Shown: positions 34,464-46,435 of the stretch, piece after piece | How positions within the stretch are numbered: the stretch's first letter is position 1 | Layout of the letters: every line of letters starts with the position of its first letter | Source of the DNA: Paramarasmius palmivorus | Lineage: Eukaryota > Basidiomycota > Agaricomycetes > Agaricales > Marasmiaceae | Length of the DNA stretch: 64,000 nucleotides | Assembly: GCA_037176845.1 (NCBI GenBank) | Contig: JAYKXP010000021.1 | Coordinates: forward strand, 186,001 to 250,000 | Direction of reading: 5' to 3' | Notes under the pieces: generated by a model | What the model saw: only the letters and a program-made list of their open reading frames with translations | What the model was told of the DNA's origin: nothing | The model's database searches: none | Program-made: the position numbers and the translations under genes

Positions 34464-34784
34464 TCGTATTTCACTTTGTACATGTGCTTGAATATCAATA
34501 ACTTTTGCTTTGACCATCGCTCTGTTCATTCTTTAATGTTTGCTGACAAATCCTTTAACAACTCTCATGATGACCAAGGTAGAGTATCCGTAGCCATAGA
34601 AAACTCTCGGGTATGGTTTATCTGCACTTTACTTCTCGTGGATATGGTATTGAAATACTAAAAGAAAGGTCACGCATGCAGTTCTATTATACTCCAGACT
34701 CACTTATTCTTATTATTTAAATCAGACAGCGCATCAACTAGGTTTGAACTAGGTTTCATCCCCTCTTTTGCTATCGGCACGGTA

Positions 34785-35872
34785 ATGGCTCAACTTGACG
34801 GAGACTCCCTCCTGCAATGCTTGGAAACTTACCTGAATAGGAGCGGGAACCAACAGGCATCTGGATTACTCATTTTAACCAAAAGCGTTGGTGCTCGGTG
34901 CGTAACATTTAGCTATCTCTTGTTACCATATACTGATACTCCCGTAGGCTTTACCCCACCTTTTATCGCAACGTTTTTTTGTTGTCATCACGCAACTTGT
35001 ACCCGTTTCTGGCTACGCTCACAAAATACCCTGAGCGCTGTCGATTTGTCAATACCATATGGATCCGTATGGGAAGAGACAATTCGAATGCACCAGCGCT
35101 CAAGGATAGCACTTATCCTCGAAACTACCCCTCGCGTCATTTCCTTCCGGTTTATATCTCCAGGCGAGATATCCAGAGTCTCTCAAAAGCCCTTAGCATG
35201 GTTTCCGGAACCCTCACTCGTCTCACAATCGCAGCAGGGCCACATTATCCCACACTCCGTGGAAGTCTTGCCGCCATGGATTTTCCGAACCTTGTTGAGT
35301 TGGAAGTAGCCGTGGATCTGATACTCTTGCGTAGTTCGGGACATGCTTTTGAAGGGATCGATCGCTGCCTCAAACTATGCAAACTTCGTCTCGTCTACAG
35401 CTCCGAAGATGGGACAACAGAAGTTTTGCCGTATCAGGACTTCACGCAGCTCAAGCGACTCACTCACCTTTACATCTCATATTGGTCTGAGTCTCGCATT
35501 GATGTGGAGCACAGTTTGGTCAATCTGCGTGTCCCAGACTCTGTAAAGGTGGTCGTCTTGGAGCAGGATGCCGGACTGCATCTTCCAATCAGGTTCGACA
35601 GCCTTGGACACTATACGATCCATCCGAGAGTTGTTTTCGTGATGGAGAAGGGGATATTGGAGCAATTCAACCGCGTTTTGGGGCATACGCCCCGTATGCG
35701 TACTGTTCATGGGTCGTGCTTGGTGCTGGACCGTGCCACAATCAGAGAGGATTACATGTGGGAGAAAGCAGAGCAGAAGGTACATGAACGATGGACTCTG
35801 TTCAACCGAATCCCGCCTTCAATCCTATTGCGCAAATGGACTGATGGCCGTGTTATTTACAAACTACAGTAG
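34785..35872 (+). CDS. F-box-family-like/LRR protein carried by the transposon
   Basis: Exons 34785-34897 and 34948-35872 give 345 aa. The N-terminus (DSLLQCLETYLNRSGN, SVGARLYPTFYRNVFL) resembles the post-F-box segment of agaricomycete F-box proteins ('LYpsfYRnVfL'). LRR-like strands follow (LTRLTIAAGPHYPTLRGSL, FPNLVELEVAVDL, KLCKLRLVYSSEDG, LKRLTHLYISYWSE). A canonical F-box is not visible, so Skp1 binding is doubtful. It is the last gene before the right subterminal repeats. It is not a copy of the interrupted host gene, so it was probably acquired earlier or elsewhere, or is a domesticated cargo gene. Confidence 0.65.
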
Positions 35873-35889
35873 TAGTGTTATTACTTTTG

Positions 35890-37246
35890 TATAGGTTATC
35901 ACTCGAGTACAGGTTGATTACCCGTTCAGAGTATAGACAATGCCAGTTGCCTAATTGTTTCTATGTCCTCGAAACTCTACAGTACAAGAACTATCGTCTA
36001 CACACGAATGGCGAGGTGATGTGGATAAAGGCTCGCGAGGTATTCTCCTTTTCCTGTGATAAGAGTACATAGGTAGGTGTGGAAAGTGTCCTATGAGCAG
36101 CAGAAGCTCGAATTTGATTGTGGTATGTGTGGTCGGGACAGAGAAACCGGAGGCAAACATAAGTTGTATCGGTGCCTAAAAATAGATCCGTAGAGTATCG
36201 GCATACTCGGATGAGTGGCGTGCTGGCGTTGGAGTATTCTAGTACTTGCGAAGGCTTCGCGGAAGCGCCAGAGTTTTTCTTTGCTCTGGGAGGTGGACCG
36301 CAGAGTATTGAGACACTGTCACAAGCGGCATAGCGGTGGTGTAGTATTTTCGTACTTGAGGAGCTATGATGGGAGCGCCAGAGTTTTTCTTTACTCTGGG
36401 AGGTCGAGCGTAGAGTATCAACATACTCTGACGAATTGCGTGTTGATGCCCTAGTGCTCCGATACTTGAGGAGGTATGATGGGAGCCAGAGTTTTTCTTT
36501 GCTCTGGGAGGTGGACCGCAGAGAATCGAGACACTGTAACAAGCGGCGTAGCGGCGGTGTAGTATTTTCGTACTTGAGGAGCTAGGAGCGCCAGAGTTTT
36601 TCTTTACTCTGGGAGGTCGAGCGTAAAGTATCAACATACTCTGACGAATCGCGTGTCGAGGCCCTAGTGTTCTGATACTTGATGTGGTCAGAGTAAATCA
36701 ACACTCCACAAGGTTCAAGAACGTACTGAAGATATTTCATTACTACCATTATCGGCTCCTTCTGTGAGCGCCAGAGTATTCCGCAACTCGCCATCAATCA
36801 CTCTGCGATCTTTTACGTTCTGGGAGATGGGGTAAATGAGCACTGTGAGGACAAAGGTCAAAGTGTAAAGATATTCTGAGTGACGGAGGGACATACCGAT
36901 ACCGAGTACGCCTCGTCATCTGCCTTGCGCCAGTATCCCAATACTTTGGGGGACTGTTGCCAGGAGCTAGAGTAAAACAATTCTCTAGACGCGTAGACAG
37001 CTTGGGATTTAGATACCCTGGAGTCTGAGGGGCGTATCTTGAAGTATTTTGGGACTGGCGGTAGAATCCAAGAACGCAGAATCGCTGTACTTCGCGCGTC
37101 AAGTTGGATAAGCAATTCTCACGCCCTTCTCTCACTAATGTACCCACCGCCTCTCAAAACTTCCTAGTTCTCCAATACCCCCAGGATTTAAAAATAAAAT
37201 AAATAAAATATGAGGTAGCTGCATTGATTTACAATCGCAATTTTGG
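35890..37246. repeat. Right subterminal repeat region
   Basis: About 1.35 kb without a gene, full of motifs such as AGTATCAACATACT, GTATTTTCGTAC and GAGTATCGGCATACTC. These mirror the left subterminal region. Includes the tandem duplication at 36265-36690. Confidence 0.6.
36265..36690 (+). repeat. Alternating tandem repeat (A-B-A'-B')
   Basis: Four units of about 100-110 bp start at 36265, 36375, 36485 and 36588. Each begins with GCCAGAGTTTTTCTTT followed by CTCTGGGAGGT. Units 1 and 3 share GTAGTATTTTCGTACTTGAG; units 2 and 4 share GTATCAACATACTCTGACGA. So an A-B pair of about 215 bp was duplicated as a block. Confidence 0.8.
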
Positions 37247-37355
37247 CTCACGTGGCATCAGAACGAGCGGGCTCTCCTTCTCACGACTCCCTGCTCGTCA
37301 TTCCTTAACGCCAGGTTCGTATGTTTTGTCGGGCATCAAGAGTGACGGCTATCCG
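37247..37355 (-). repeat. Right terminal inverted repeat
   Basis: Reverse complement of the left terminal repeat without gaps; its outer end reads CGGATAGCCGTCA on the minus strand. Confidence 0.88.
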
Positions 37356-37363
37356 CGTTTAGT
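37356..37363 (+). repeat. Target-site duplication, right copy (CGTTTAGT)
   Basis: Identical to 19208-19215 and directly follows the right inverted repeat. Confidence 0.85.
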
Positions 37364-38429
37364 TTTGCCTCTGGGCCCATTCTTGATTTTACGCACGCTG
37401 AGGAAGCCATCTTTCATCCCGTTCAGCGTCTTTTGACACATTCCACCATCAATCAGCTCTCATTACTCTTCTACATCCCAATGCCGCGAGTGCCACGGCA
37501 CGATTTACGCTCGATCTTTCCAGAGGTGTCAACACCGGACTTGCAGGTCCAAGAACTCACCATCGAAGGAATCATAACCCACATTCCACCTACCTACCAA
37601 CATCATTTTCGGCATCTTACGCGGCTATCCATCATTGTTCCTCAGCAGACTTCATCGGCGCCCAGCGGCTGGCAAAGTATGTGGAGTTGCTTTCAGACCG
37701 AGAAAGTACACCTGGAGTATTTGCATGCCAAGCTATCCGACGGCTTGACCACCTTGGACATGTTCTTGTACCTTGCATCATATAGCGGTCTTCACGAGTT
37801 GCACCTCTCGGGACGTCCTATCGAGATGCCACTAGCTCAGCAAGCTCGCGATCTCCTTTACCGCGATGTGCTTCGTCAGCATTCGTCGACTCTCCAAGCC
37901 TTCACTGTGTCTTTGTTCGTTCAGAACTGGGATTTTGTTCCACAGCATGGACGGGCTTTAGAGAGTTATGGGCAAAACCTCAAGTTTCTTCACTTATGTC
38001 TAGATTTTTCTCAGACACTAGGTCCCGGTGCTGCGAATGACCCTTGGGTGAGTAGTTAAATTCCGGTTCTACTTAATCCCTTGATCTGACTATCACTCGC
38101 AATATCAGGTTGTTCTTCTCAACGCTGCCATCAATCTTCCAAATCTACATACTCTGTTTCTGACCATCTTTGACTCTCGGAACCGGGAGTACTCAAATCC
38201 CAATCAGCACCATTCATACCTTCGAAGCATAAAATTACCTCCACCCGCGAAACCTCGAATACTCGGGACCCCACTGCTGTTGCAGAAGAATCATATCGCT
38301 GTTGGGGGAGAGAAGCATCATTGGGTTTATGAGCTGCAGCAGGTGGATGGCGGTGATTTTGCGTTTCGCTTGGTTACGTCGGTTGCTCCAAGGGATAGTG
38401 TCCCGAAGTTCAGTTTATCGTGGTTTTAG
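37364..38429 (+). pseudogene. F-box/LRR-like gene, array member 2: 3' part, after transposon
   Basis: Continues exon 3 (37364-38047: FASGPILDFTHAEEAIFHPV, then LRR-like strands such as LQVQELTIEGIITHIP and LHELHLSGRPIEM) and exon 4 (38109-38429: VVLLNAAINLPNLHTLFLTI ... VYELQQVDGGDFAFRLVTSV), ending in a normal stop. Sequence order and splice phases match member 1. The fragment alone lacks its N-terminus and promoter, so it is unlikely to make a useful product unless the element excises. Confidence 0.87.
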
Positions 38430-38843
38430 CACCAGTGGCCCGTAAATAGTATCGTTAGCTCCTTTCTTGGGTAGCAAGGTTGTTATTACCTGGCACCGGT
38501 GTTTGATGGGTGTCGTAACTAGACTTGCAATTACACTGTACCATACGCCAGGTCTTGCTCCAAAGTCTGGATGCTGCAGAGATTCCATCCACGGACACGG
38601 TTCGAAGACTAGACTTTTAGCGCCGCGCCGCTACTCAAAGGTCCCAGATATACGATCTGAACCGGAATTTGGCGCGGCCAGCGAAGATTTCTGGTACGAC
38701 GACATAGCATTTGGGCCCGTAGACGATCTTCCAAAGTGGGCTGACTTCTTAGAGTAGTGGAGGCGGCAACTCAGTTGCCTTGAAATGACATGAGCCTTGC
38801 AGAGATGTAGAAGTTTATTCTTGAAAAAAATGATTCACAGATT

Positions 38844-39140
38844 GCGCTACTCAATATCGTCGTCAACCTGCCAGAATTCCACAGGGTGTTTATTGACGTC
38901 TTTGAATCCCAAGATGGAATCGATACGTCTCACGGATCCAAGTCAGTATCATACATACGTCTGTGAGGCCCCGGGTATGCGAGCAACCGTTGTTGCTGCA
39001 AAGGAATTATTCTGATGGGATGCGGATGGGTAGATCGGTGTATAGCCTCTGAAAAGCACATAGATGGCGAAAAATCTTCGTTTCGCTTGACTACGGCGGT
39101 CTCTCCGAATGACGTTGTTGGGCCGGGTTTACAGTATTGA
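38844..39140 (+). pseudogene. Relic of a third F-box/LRR-like array member (3' end only)
   Basis: Translates as ALLNIVVNLPEFHRVFIDVF and ESQ, matching the last exon of member 1 (VTLLNTVANLPKLRKVFVDV). It hits a stop after SYIRL, then continues in another frame to FRLTTAVSPNDVVGPGLQY, matching FRLTTAVPP in member 1. The 5' exons are missing and the frame is broken. Confidence 0.75.
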
Positions 39141-39741
39141 AGTATAGGCGTCATCATTTTGTCATTGAGTGTAACATACCGCAATGACTGTGAAGGTCAT
39201 GTCAGCCTTCAGGCCTTCAGGCCTCAGGAAGGATAAGAGTCTCGAACGAATCGGCTCTCATGAAGCTTTGAAGACTGGCTTCCTGCTTGTGTCCACACTG
39301 ATATAATGCCTCTAGGTCGAGAGCCCAGGCCAAATCGGAGAGGGTTTGCGTCGGTAAGGATGACCAAAATATCCGATTCGCTGTCCAATGACATTGAGCA
39401 TGATGGGAGAAAAGAATAACAAACCAATCATGACGAGAACCAATAGAAAATTCATGGGAACCAAGTTGAGGACAGCGGTGCCGATGCGGGGTGTCTGGAG
39501 AAACGTGGAGGAGATCGGCGGTCGTGGGGAAAGGATACAGCGTGTCGAGGCCTGCTCGGCAGGTACTCAAAAATTCCAGACTCCGCCCTAATTTGTTTGC
39601 CGGTGAACGGCATCTCGAGGTATCGATATTCCTTCGGCAGAACGGTCTGGCTTCCTACGGCCATTTAAAGCCCCACCAATATGGCGTCGTTGACCCCGTT
39701 CTTCTTCTTCTCTCTATTACCCCAATCTTCTCGACGTTGAC

Positions 39742-42253
39742 ATGAGGGCGACCTGTACGCTTCGCAACGTTAGTGCTACCGGGCCTTCTGCTGCGCTTCG
39801 CGAACGTGTACGAAGACCTCAATACTTCAAGAAGCTTGCGAAACCAAGCGATTTGGCACCCTTGTTCAAGGTATGAGTCATACGGTTTCTGGCAAGTCGA
39901 ATCCTAGCTGATTTCCTAGTAGAACGATGATTATGTGCGTATGATGCAACCTGAGCTTCAAGGAATCAACCTGAATTGTGCGGCGTAGATCGGATGGTCG
40001 GGGTTTACAGGTGTAGGCTATCCTAAGGGAACACCTACGGTACGTGTTGTGCATGTTCTTATGCAGTCTCGGTAGACTAACAGACTTTCAGGCTATAGCG
40101 GATCACATAGAGGCCAACAATCTCCAGGCCGACCCAGAGACGAAGAAAAAATTCAACCTCTTTGTTGGAGCATCCGTTGGACCAGAAGTGGAAGACCGAT
40201 GGGCCCGTATGGACATGTAACATTGTTTTCCCCTGAAAGGTGGACAGTATCTCACTTAATAACCAGGATTGCTCGTCGCTACCCCCATCAGGTCGGAAAG
40301 GATATTGCCAAAGGAATCAATGCAGGACGGATAGAATTCGCAGATAAACACCTCTCTAGTACGTGTCTACGCCCACCGGGTGCCTTTCAGGTACTAACTG
40401 TCCCTCAACTATAGTGTTCCCTCAAGATCTCACGTACGGATTTTACAGTCTCAACAAGAAGCACGGCGACCCGAAGAAACCCCTCGATTGGGCTATTGTA
40501 GAAGCAACTGCGATCACAGACGAAGGCTTCATCGTTCCCGGTACATATGGTCCCTTATTGGACACGAGAACAGACATTAATTCATACCGTTCAATTTCAG
40601 GTGCATCTGTCGGAGCAACCCCGGAAATTGTGCAATCTGCAGAAAAGATCATCATAGAAGTCAATACCAGGATACCCAGTCTCGAAGGCTTGCACGATAT
40701 CAACCACTCTTTCATACCGCCGCACCGTCAACCATACGTGAGTCTACTATCGCGTAATTTCGAGCCATACTGACCACAAGAATAGCTCATCACCCATCCT
40801 TCCGACCGAATTGGCACGACAGCAATACCAATTGATACCGAGCGTGTTGTTGCTATTGTCGAAAGTAATCAACCTGACAACACCGGCGAAAATGCGCCAG
40901 AGGTGCGATTCGTGAACCACTACCTTCTGCCGCTCTTCTCACTAGTTGACTAGAACGACGAGTCGAAAGCTATTGCTCGTCATCTAATCGAGTTCCTTCA
41001 GTCTGAAGTCGATGCCGGACGTCTACCAAAAAATTTGCTCCCCCTTCAGTCAGGCATTGGCAATGTAGCAAACTCCATCATCGGGGGATTGGCTGAGGGG
41101 CCTTTCGAGAAAGTTCAGGTGTGGACCGAGGTGCTGCAAGGTGTGACCAGCGTTGTTCGTATGCCTATGCGATACTCATCAAGTCGCATTACAGACACCT
41201 TTATTCAGTTCTTTGATTCAGGCAAATTAGACTTTGCAACAGCAACCTCCATTCGCTTCAGTCCCGGAGGGTGAGTCTTTCGTTAGTTTCTGTTCTTGAA
41301 GAACAATCTATAACGTGGTTGTAATGGCTTAGGTTCGATCATTTCTACAAGAGTAAGCCACTTTTCTTTCAAGTTGTGTCAGTCACCAAGATGCTAATGT
41401 GCGGTCGGATAGATTGGGAACGCTACAAAGACCGTCTTCTTCTCCGCTCTCAGCAAGTTGCCAACTCTCCCGAGCTCATCAGGCGTCTGGGTGTCATTGC
41501 TATGAATACCCCACTCGAAGTTGACATTGTGGGTTCACGGCTCATTTTGCTCTTTTATACTCTCTAAGAAGGAACTTTGTAACCAGTACGGTCACGCAAA
41601 CTCGACGAACGCTCTTGGATCTAGGTTTGTTACTACTACTGCTTTTCGCGTGATGTCATTGACGAATGTCTGTCTTCGTCCAGGATGCTCAACGGTCTCG
41701 GGGGCTCGGCCGACTTCCTTCGAAATGCCAAACTCTCCATCATGCACACCCCTTCAAGCAGGCCTACAAAGACGGATCCTACGGGAATCAGTTGCATTGT
41801 ACCATTTGCTTCGCATGTTGATCAGACAGGTCCGTTGTTTCATGTTCCTTCAGTTTGCCGATACTCAGCCTTATTTTCAGAGCATGACCTGGATGTTGTC
41901 GTTACTGAGCAGGGTCTCGCTGACCTTCGTGGGTTATCCCCGAGGGAGAGGGCGCCGATTATCATCAAGAACTGCGCACACCCTGATTACAGAGATATAT
42001 TGCTTGAGGTGAGCATCTCTGTTCACTATCTTAATGTTGATCCAAGATTGATCGGGTCGTGATGCAGTACTACGACCGCTCGCTACACGAGTGTCTGAAG
42101 CGTGGTGCCGGGCATGAACCACATATGTTGAGGGTGCGTTTCCTGTCAATGCCCAGCCCTTAGGTGCTGATCTAACTTCTCATGCAGAACGCATTCAAGT
42201 TCCATACCAACTTCTTGGAAAAGGGTAATATGAAGATTACTTCGTGGGATTAA
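39742..42253 (+). CDS. ach1: Acetyl-CoA hydrolase / acetate CoA-transferase (Ach1 type)
   Basis: Mitochondrial enzyme that moves CoA between succinyl-CoA and acetate and detoxifies acetate or propionate. Many short exons. Visible blocks: [172 protein letters not shown] and [15 protein letters not shown], with the family-typical C-terminus TSWD. Exon 2 (39923-39934) is only 12 nt, coding NDDY. The ATG at 39742 gives a short basic presequence ([16 protein letters not shown]) suited to mitochondrial import. No broken residues seen. It is the first gene right of the F-box array. Confidence 0.9.
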
Positions 42254-43340
42254 GCTTGAGGGTGCATTGGGGAACCTACGTAACGTTAACTAGGTACGTT
42301 CATATGGCCGCTATACAGTCCGCGGTGTACCGATGATTCGTTTAGAACAAGTGAACCTGTACACTAGGATAAAGGAATAATACTTGTCCATTTGCCCAGT
42401 AGTCTTGGTTGTGCTCACAAGGTGTTTGCGCTCCACTTCGACGTTGCTTGTCATGTCCATCTTTAACTGGGGCTTTGGAGCTGATTCCTGTTCTTGCCAA
42501 TGACGCGGAAGAATGTATATTGCGTTGCATGAATCTTCATGACCTTGACAACTCACAGTTATCGGGTCGGTGGGAGTGTAGCTTTGTCAATGCCGGTGTC
42601 AGTACTAATCCTTATCTTTCAATTCAGTGCTGATATCTGTTGCCAATTTGCGTTGTCAAGTCCAATGACATGAGCGCGACAAAGCGGCGTTGTGGAAAAA
42701 GATTCCAGCCCCTGCCAAGATACCTGCATGACGTGACCACCATCGGACGGGTCACAGCCATGAGGTCCCACTGCCAGCTCCCAATCGCGACCTCCGAGTG
42801 TGCTACATACACTTCTTTGTGAACAAAGGAACATAGGTTCAAATCAGTGATTTACAACTTTGACTTTGCCAGCTTCTCAAGGTTTCCCTTCAGGTATGTA
42901 TCATCAGCCTTTTTTTGCGTTGATGTGGATACAGGCGGATACATGCCGAGACTCAGACTGAGAGCCTTTCCGACCGGCGACGTGAACATTTCAGGGATAT
43001 CTTCTGATATCTTGCTGTTTCAATGCCGATAGAAATGCAAGTCCACGTTCTTTCTTGTGACATTCACTCTGAAGCGCTACAAAGAAGTCCAGGGGTGTCT
43101 CGGCCACAAAGAGTCAAAGACGACGGGAAACGCCTGGACAGGAAATCCGCAGCAGGCGCGGCTATCATAACCCTGATGGACGTTTTGATGCAAAGGGGAG
43201 TCTCGCCAACGGGTTATCTTTTTCCGCGCGGCATTTTTTTGCACTATTAGCTCCTTCCGAGCTTCCTATCTTCACCTTCTCCGTCGCTTTCACCCCCTAG
43301 GCCTCTTAGGCTTCTTGTCGCTCCTTTTTCAACTGCTAGA
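42254..43340. other. Intergenic, no supported gene
   Basis: About 1.1 kb with short open frames on both strands and nothing recognisable. The last ~100 bp are pyrimidine-rich and probably form the promoter of the following gene. Confidence 0.5.
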
Positions 43341-45505
43341 ATGCGCGCTCTAGCTCTAGCCTTGCTCGTAGCTTCCCTGGTCCGCGCGGATTCCGTCCTC
43401 TTCCAGAGTCACGAATACTCGGCGGGTGTTTTGGGTCGTGCGCCATTTCAAAGCTACTTTTCTAGTGACTACACGCCGTATGTGATGCATTTTCTTGTAT
43501 TATTTGGTGTATTGACGCGTAAAGTGTATCATAGTGCAGCTTGGAACTTTGTAGCTCCCCGAAACAGGTCACAGAATTTAACTCCTGGATACATTTTCAT
43601 GGCACCGCGTGGTATGCGGATTCACAGTTACATGTCTGGCTGCAACTCAGATAGCTTGTTAGGAACCGGTATAACTCAGTATGGCGCAGTCATCTACGCC
43701 CAAGATGGAACGATGGTGTGGAATGGGAACGAGTACGGCGAAGCGATGGCGTTCAAAGTCGTGAATTATCAGGGTGAACCCCATATATCAATGTGGACAG
43801 GGAACTGGACGGGGTGGGGCGTTGGATCCGGTTTCCACATCCTGCTGAATCAAAAATACGAGGTGGTAGCGAACTAGTGAGTCGACTAAAACCTGATTAC
43901 GAGCACAAGCTAACGGATTCGCCAGTACCACTGACTTGGAAGGAGAAACAGGACATACGTATGCTGATTTACACGAGGTCAGCGTTCGTGCCACATGCAG
44001 TTATTTCTTTCCCGCTGAACATCGGCACCTCTAGACTGGTATTACCGCCGACGATACTGCACTACTCCTAGGTTATCAGTCGAAGTCAATGGATCTCACG
44101 CCATACAATGGCACGTCTCAGGGTTGGATTCTGGACGGTGTCGTTCAGGAGATTGATATTACCTCTGGTGAGTGACGGAGGATGCTCAATTGGACTCGTC
44201 TGACGTAGCCGCAACAACAGGAAAAGCTATCTGGACTTGGAAGTCCAGTGAACATGTCGACCCCGGCGACTGCTATTACCCCGTAGGAGACTTTGGAAAG
44301 GAATCAGGAGGCAATGCATGGGACTATTTCGTGTGTTCATCATCCTACTGCCACTGTAACGTGTCTCATTTCGCTGCACAGCACACCAACTCTGTAGAAA
44401 AAGATGGCTTCGGAAACTACCTCATTTCTTCTCGGCACTGCAATGCGGTTTACTATCTAGCCGGATCCGATGGTCGCGTCATTTGGAGACTCGGTGGTCA
44501 GAATTCCTCCTTCTCGATGGGACAAGGAACCCAATTCAGCTTCCAGCACGACGCGCGTTGGATCAGCCTTACGGAAACAAACGGAAGAATGAGGTATGAA
44601 CTTTCGGCGACCATGATATCCAGACCTGACATTGGCCGCAGCCTTTTCGACAACGCCGGCATGTTCGGTGTATACAACGAGGACAGCGCTCGGGGATTAT
44701 TGATCGATCTCGACTTCCAAGCAATGACTGCCACACTAGTTCAAGACTATCTCCCATGGGATCGCACTGTCTCCGAGAGCCAAGGCAGCATGCAGGTGCA
44801 GCCAAATGGAGACGTTTTGATTGGGCAAGTCTCCTTCGCAGCTCTGAAAGACCGTGCCTAACACAGGTCTAATAGATGGGGTTCAATGCCATGGGTAGCC
44901 GAGTATGCCGCTTCCGGTGAAATGCTTTGGACTGCGCAGTTTGGTGTCGACACACAAGTCTCTGGGTGTAAGTGAATTTGAGTTTCGAACGTAACTCTGA
45001 ACTAAATACAATCACAGACCGTGCTTTGCGTTACAATTGGACAGGAAATCCCGCTACTATCCCTTCCATTGAGCTTGTTCAGGGCAAGTCTTCCATGCTC
45101 AGCATTTACGCTTCCTGGAATGGCGCAACAGAAATCAATAAATGGGAACTGTTGGGCTCTTCTGACACAAACGGAAGCGGAGCTGTCTCCCTGTATAACA
45201 GAACCAAAACTGGGTTCGAAACGACGATAACCATCTCAACGAGCTTGGAGAAGTACGACGACTACACGCATTTCGCTATGCGGGCAATTGATCGAAGCGG
45301 ACAACCTCTAGGGACGAGCCACTATGTGTCCTTGAGTAGCGCTGGGGGGCTTAGTACCGGGAGCAACGGCAACAACGGGGTGAGTTCTAACGGTGACGGA
45401 GAAAGCAGTACCAGCGAGAATGGTTCCTGGGCAAGGTTTTCACCTTCGCTAGCATTCCTGAGTGTCGTTCCGATGATAATCTATTCATCGCAGCTAGTTT
45501 ATTAA
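43341..45505 (+). CDS. Secreted arylsulfotransferase-like protein, copy 1
   Basis: Fungal Arylsulfotran_2 (ASST-like) beta-propeller family. An N-terminal signal peptide (MRALALALLVASLVRADS) is followed by YSAGVLGRAPFQSYFSS. Propeller blocks are GYIFMAPR, YGAVIYAQDGTMVWNGNEYG, NGWILDGVVQEIDITSG-type, KAIWTWKSSEHVDP, HTNSVEKDGFGNYLISSRHC, GRVIWRLGGQNSSF, FSFQHDARWIS, SLFDNAGMFGVYNEDSARGL, VQPNGDVLIGWGSMPWV and LSIYASWNGATEINKWEL. The C-terminus is Gly/Ser/Asn-rich and ends in a hydrophobic stretch (SLAFLSVVPMIIYSSQLVY), which looks like a GPI-anchor signal. About ten introns. The true substrate is unknown; many fungal members have no assigned activity. A tandem paralogue lies 0.9 kb downstream. 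Confidence 0.82.
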
Positions 45506-46435
45506 CCTAAAAACATTGCACTACAATCGTTCATTCCATATCCTGACACCTTACTCATATCACTTACCACTTACTTTACCGGAAAGGTGATCTCAGGTGT
45601 AATTAAGTACAGTAACATTATGTAGGGTATTTATTTTGGAACTCCGGCGCTTTCGCCCTGACGCGTGTGAAAACTCTTTTGCCTTTACTTTTAGTCTTCC
45701 ATCATCAGTTCATTTCACCGAACTATGCCAGCCTGGGGCAACACTGGGCAACAAAGCATGACTTTACGACGACAAGCCAAAGTCTTTGTTCGAGATCTAA
45801 AGAAGGATACAGGTTCTGCAAGTTTTTCGGGAATGACTGGGCGATTACTTAGGCTGGTAGCTGAGGTGTAGATATCGCGGCGCAGGTATGTCCTAATGGC
45901 TCTAAGCTATCGCCATTTATGCTAACCGGAATACCATCCGTGTGGATGCTCCAAAGCCTACTCGTTTTCAACACGTGCAGATGTACATGCTGGTCATTGT
46001 CACATAAAGACTGGCCGGGTCTGAACCAGCGGGAGTCATCAAATGAACAGATCACTCAGAACAGATTCTTCGTTGACCCTCTAAGCCCGTTGGTGCAACA
46101 CGATCCGCCTTACACTCAACAGAGCAACATCCAGAAAACACTGTCACTGGGCTCTCAACGCTTTCGATGGAAGACGTCATGGAAGATCCTTGTCGGACGC
46201 TCTACGCTCTTGTCCGCAGCAGCCGAGGATGAGCCGGGACTACTGCCTCTGTGATGAACGGTTAGACATCAGTCCTTGGTGACGGGTCGCTTTCGGGGTA
46301 CTTGGTGTAAATAAGCATGGATCTAGCAAGGGTTTCAACACTTTCCTGACCATCCCTGCCTGGACTCGGTGTTTGAGGTCGCGTCGCTACGAACACGGAA
46401 TACTCGCGATTCAAAGCTTCTCCATCCTGTTCAAG
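45506..46435. other. Spacer between the two arylsulfotransferase-like genes
   Basis: 930 bp, no supported gene. Confidence 0.5.

Larger units (their letters stand above)
19216..37355. mobile_element. 18.1-kb KDZ-superfamily DNA transposon carrying cargo genes
   Basis: A complete element: 8-bp target duplications, terminal inverted repeats of about 107 bp aligning without gaps (about a dozen mismatches counted by hand), repeat-rich subterminal regions and an intact KDZ transposase gene (22148-25159, minus). Deleting the element plus one duplication restores the reading frame of the host F-box gene. KDZ is the class described from fungi and other eukaryotes with an RNase-H-fold transposase and associated cysteine clusters. 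Between the subterminal regions lie nine genes: MYND protein, transposase, a coiled-coil protein with a Cys/His cluster, three proteins with related basic modules, a small coiled-coil protein, a large unknown protein and an F-box-family-like protein. I found no TET/JBP dioxygenase, which accompanies some fungal KDZ elements. Confidence 0.9.

Noticed and set aside
36265..36690. CRISPR-like array
   Set aside because: Units are long, alternate in type and lie in a eukaryotic transposon end. It is a tandem repeat, not a CRISPR.
19216..37355. A TET/JBP-type dioxygenase in the transposon, as in some fungal KDZ elements
   Set aside because: No HxD...H dioxygenase motif in family-like context was found in any of the cargo proteins.
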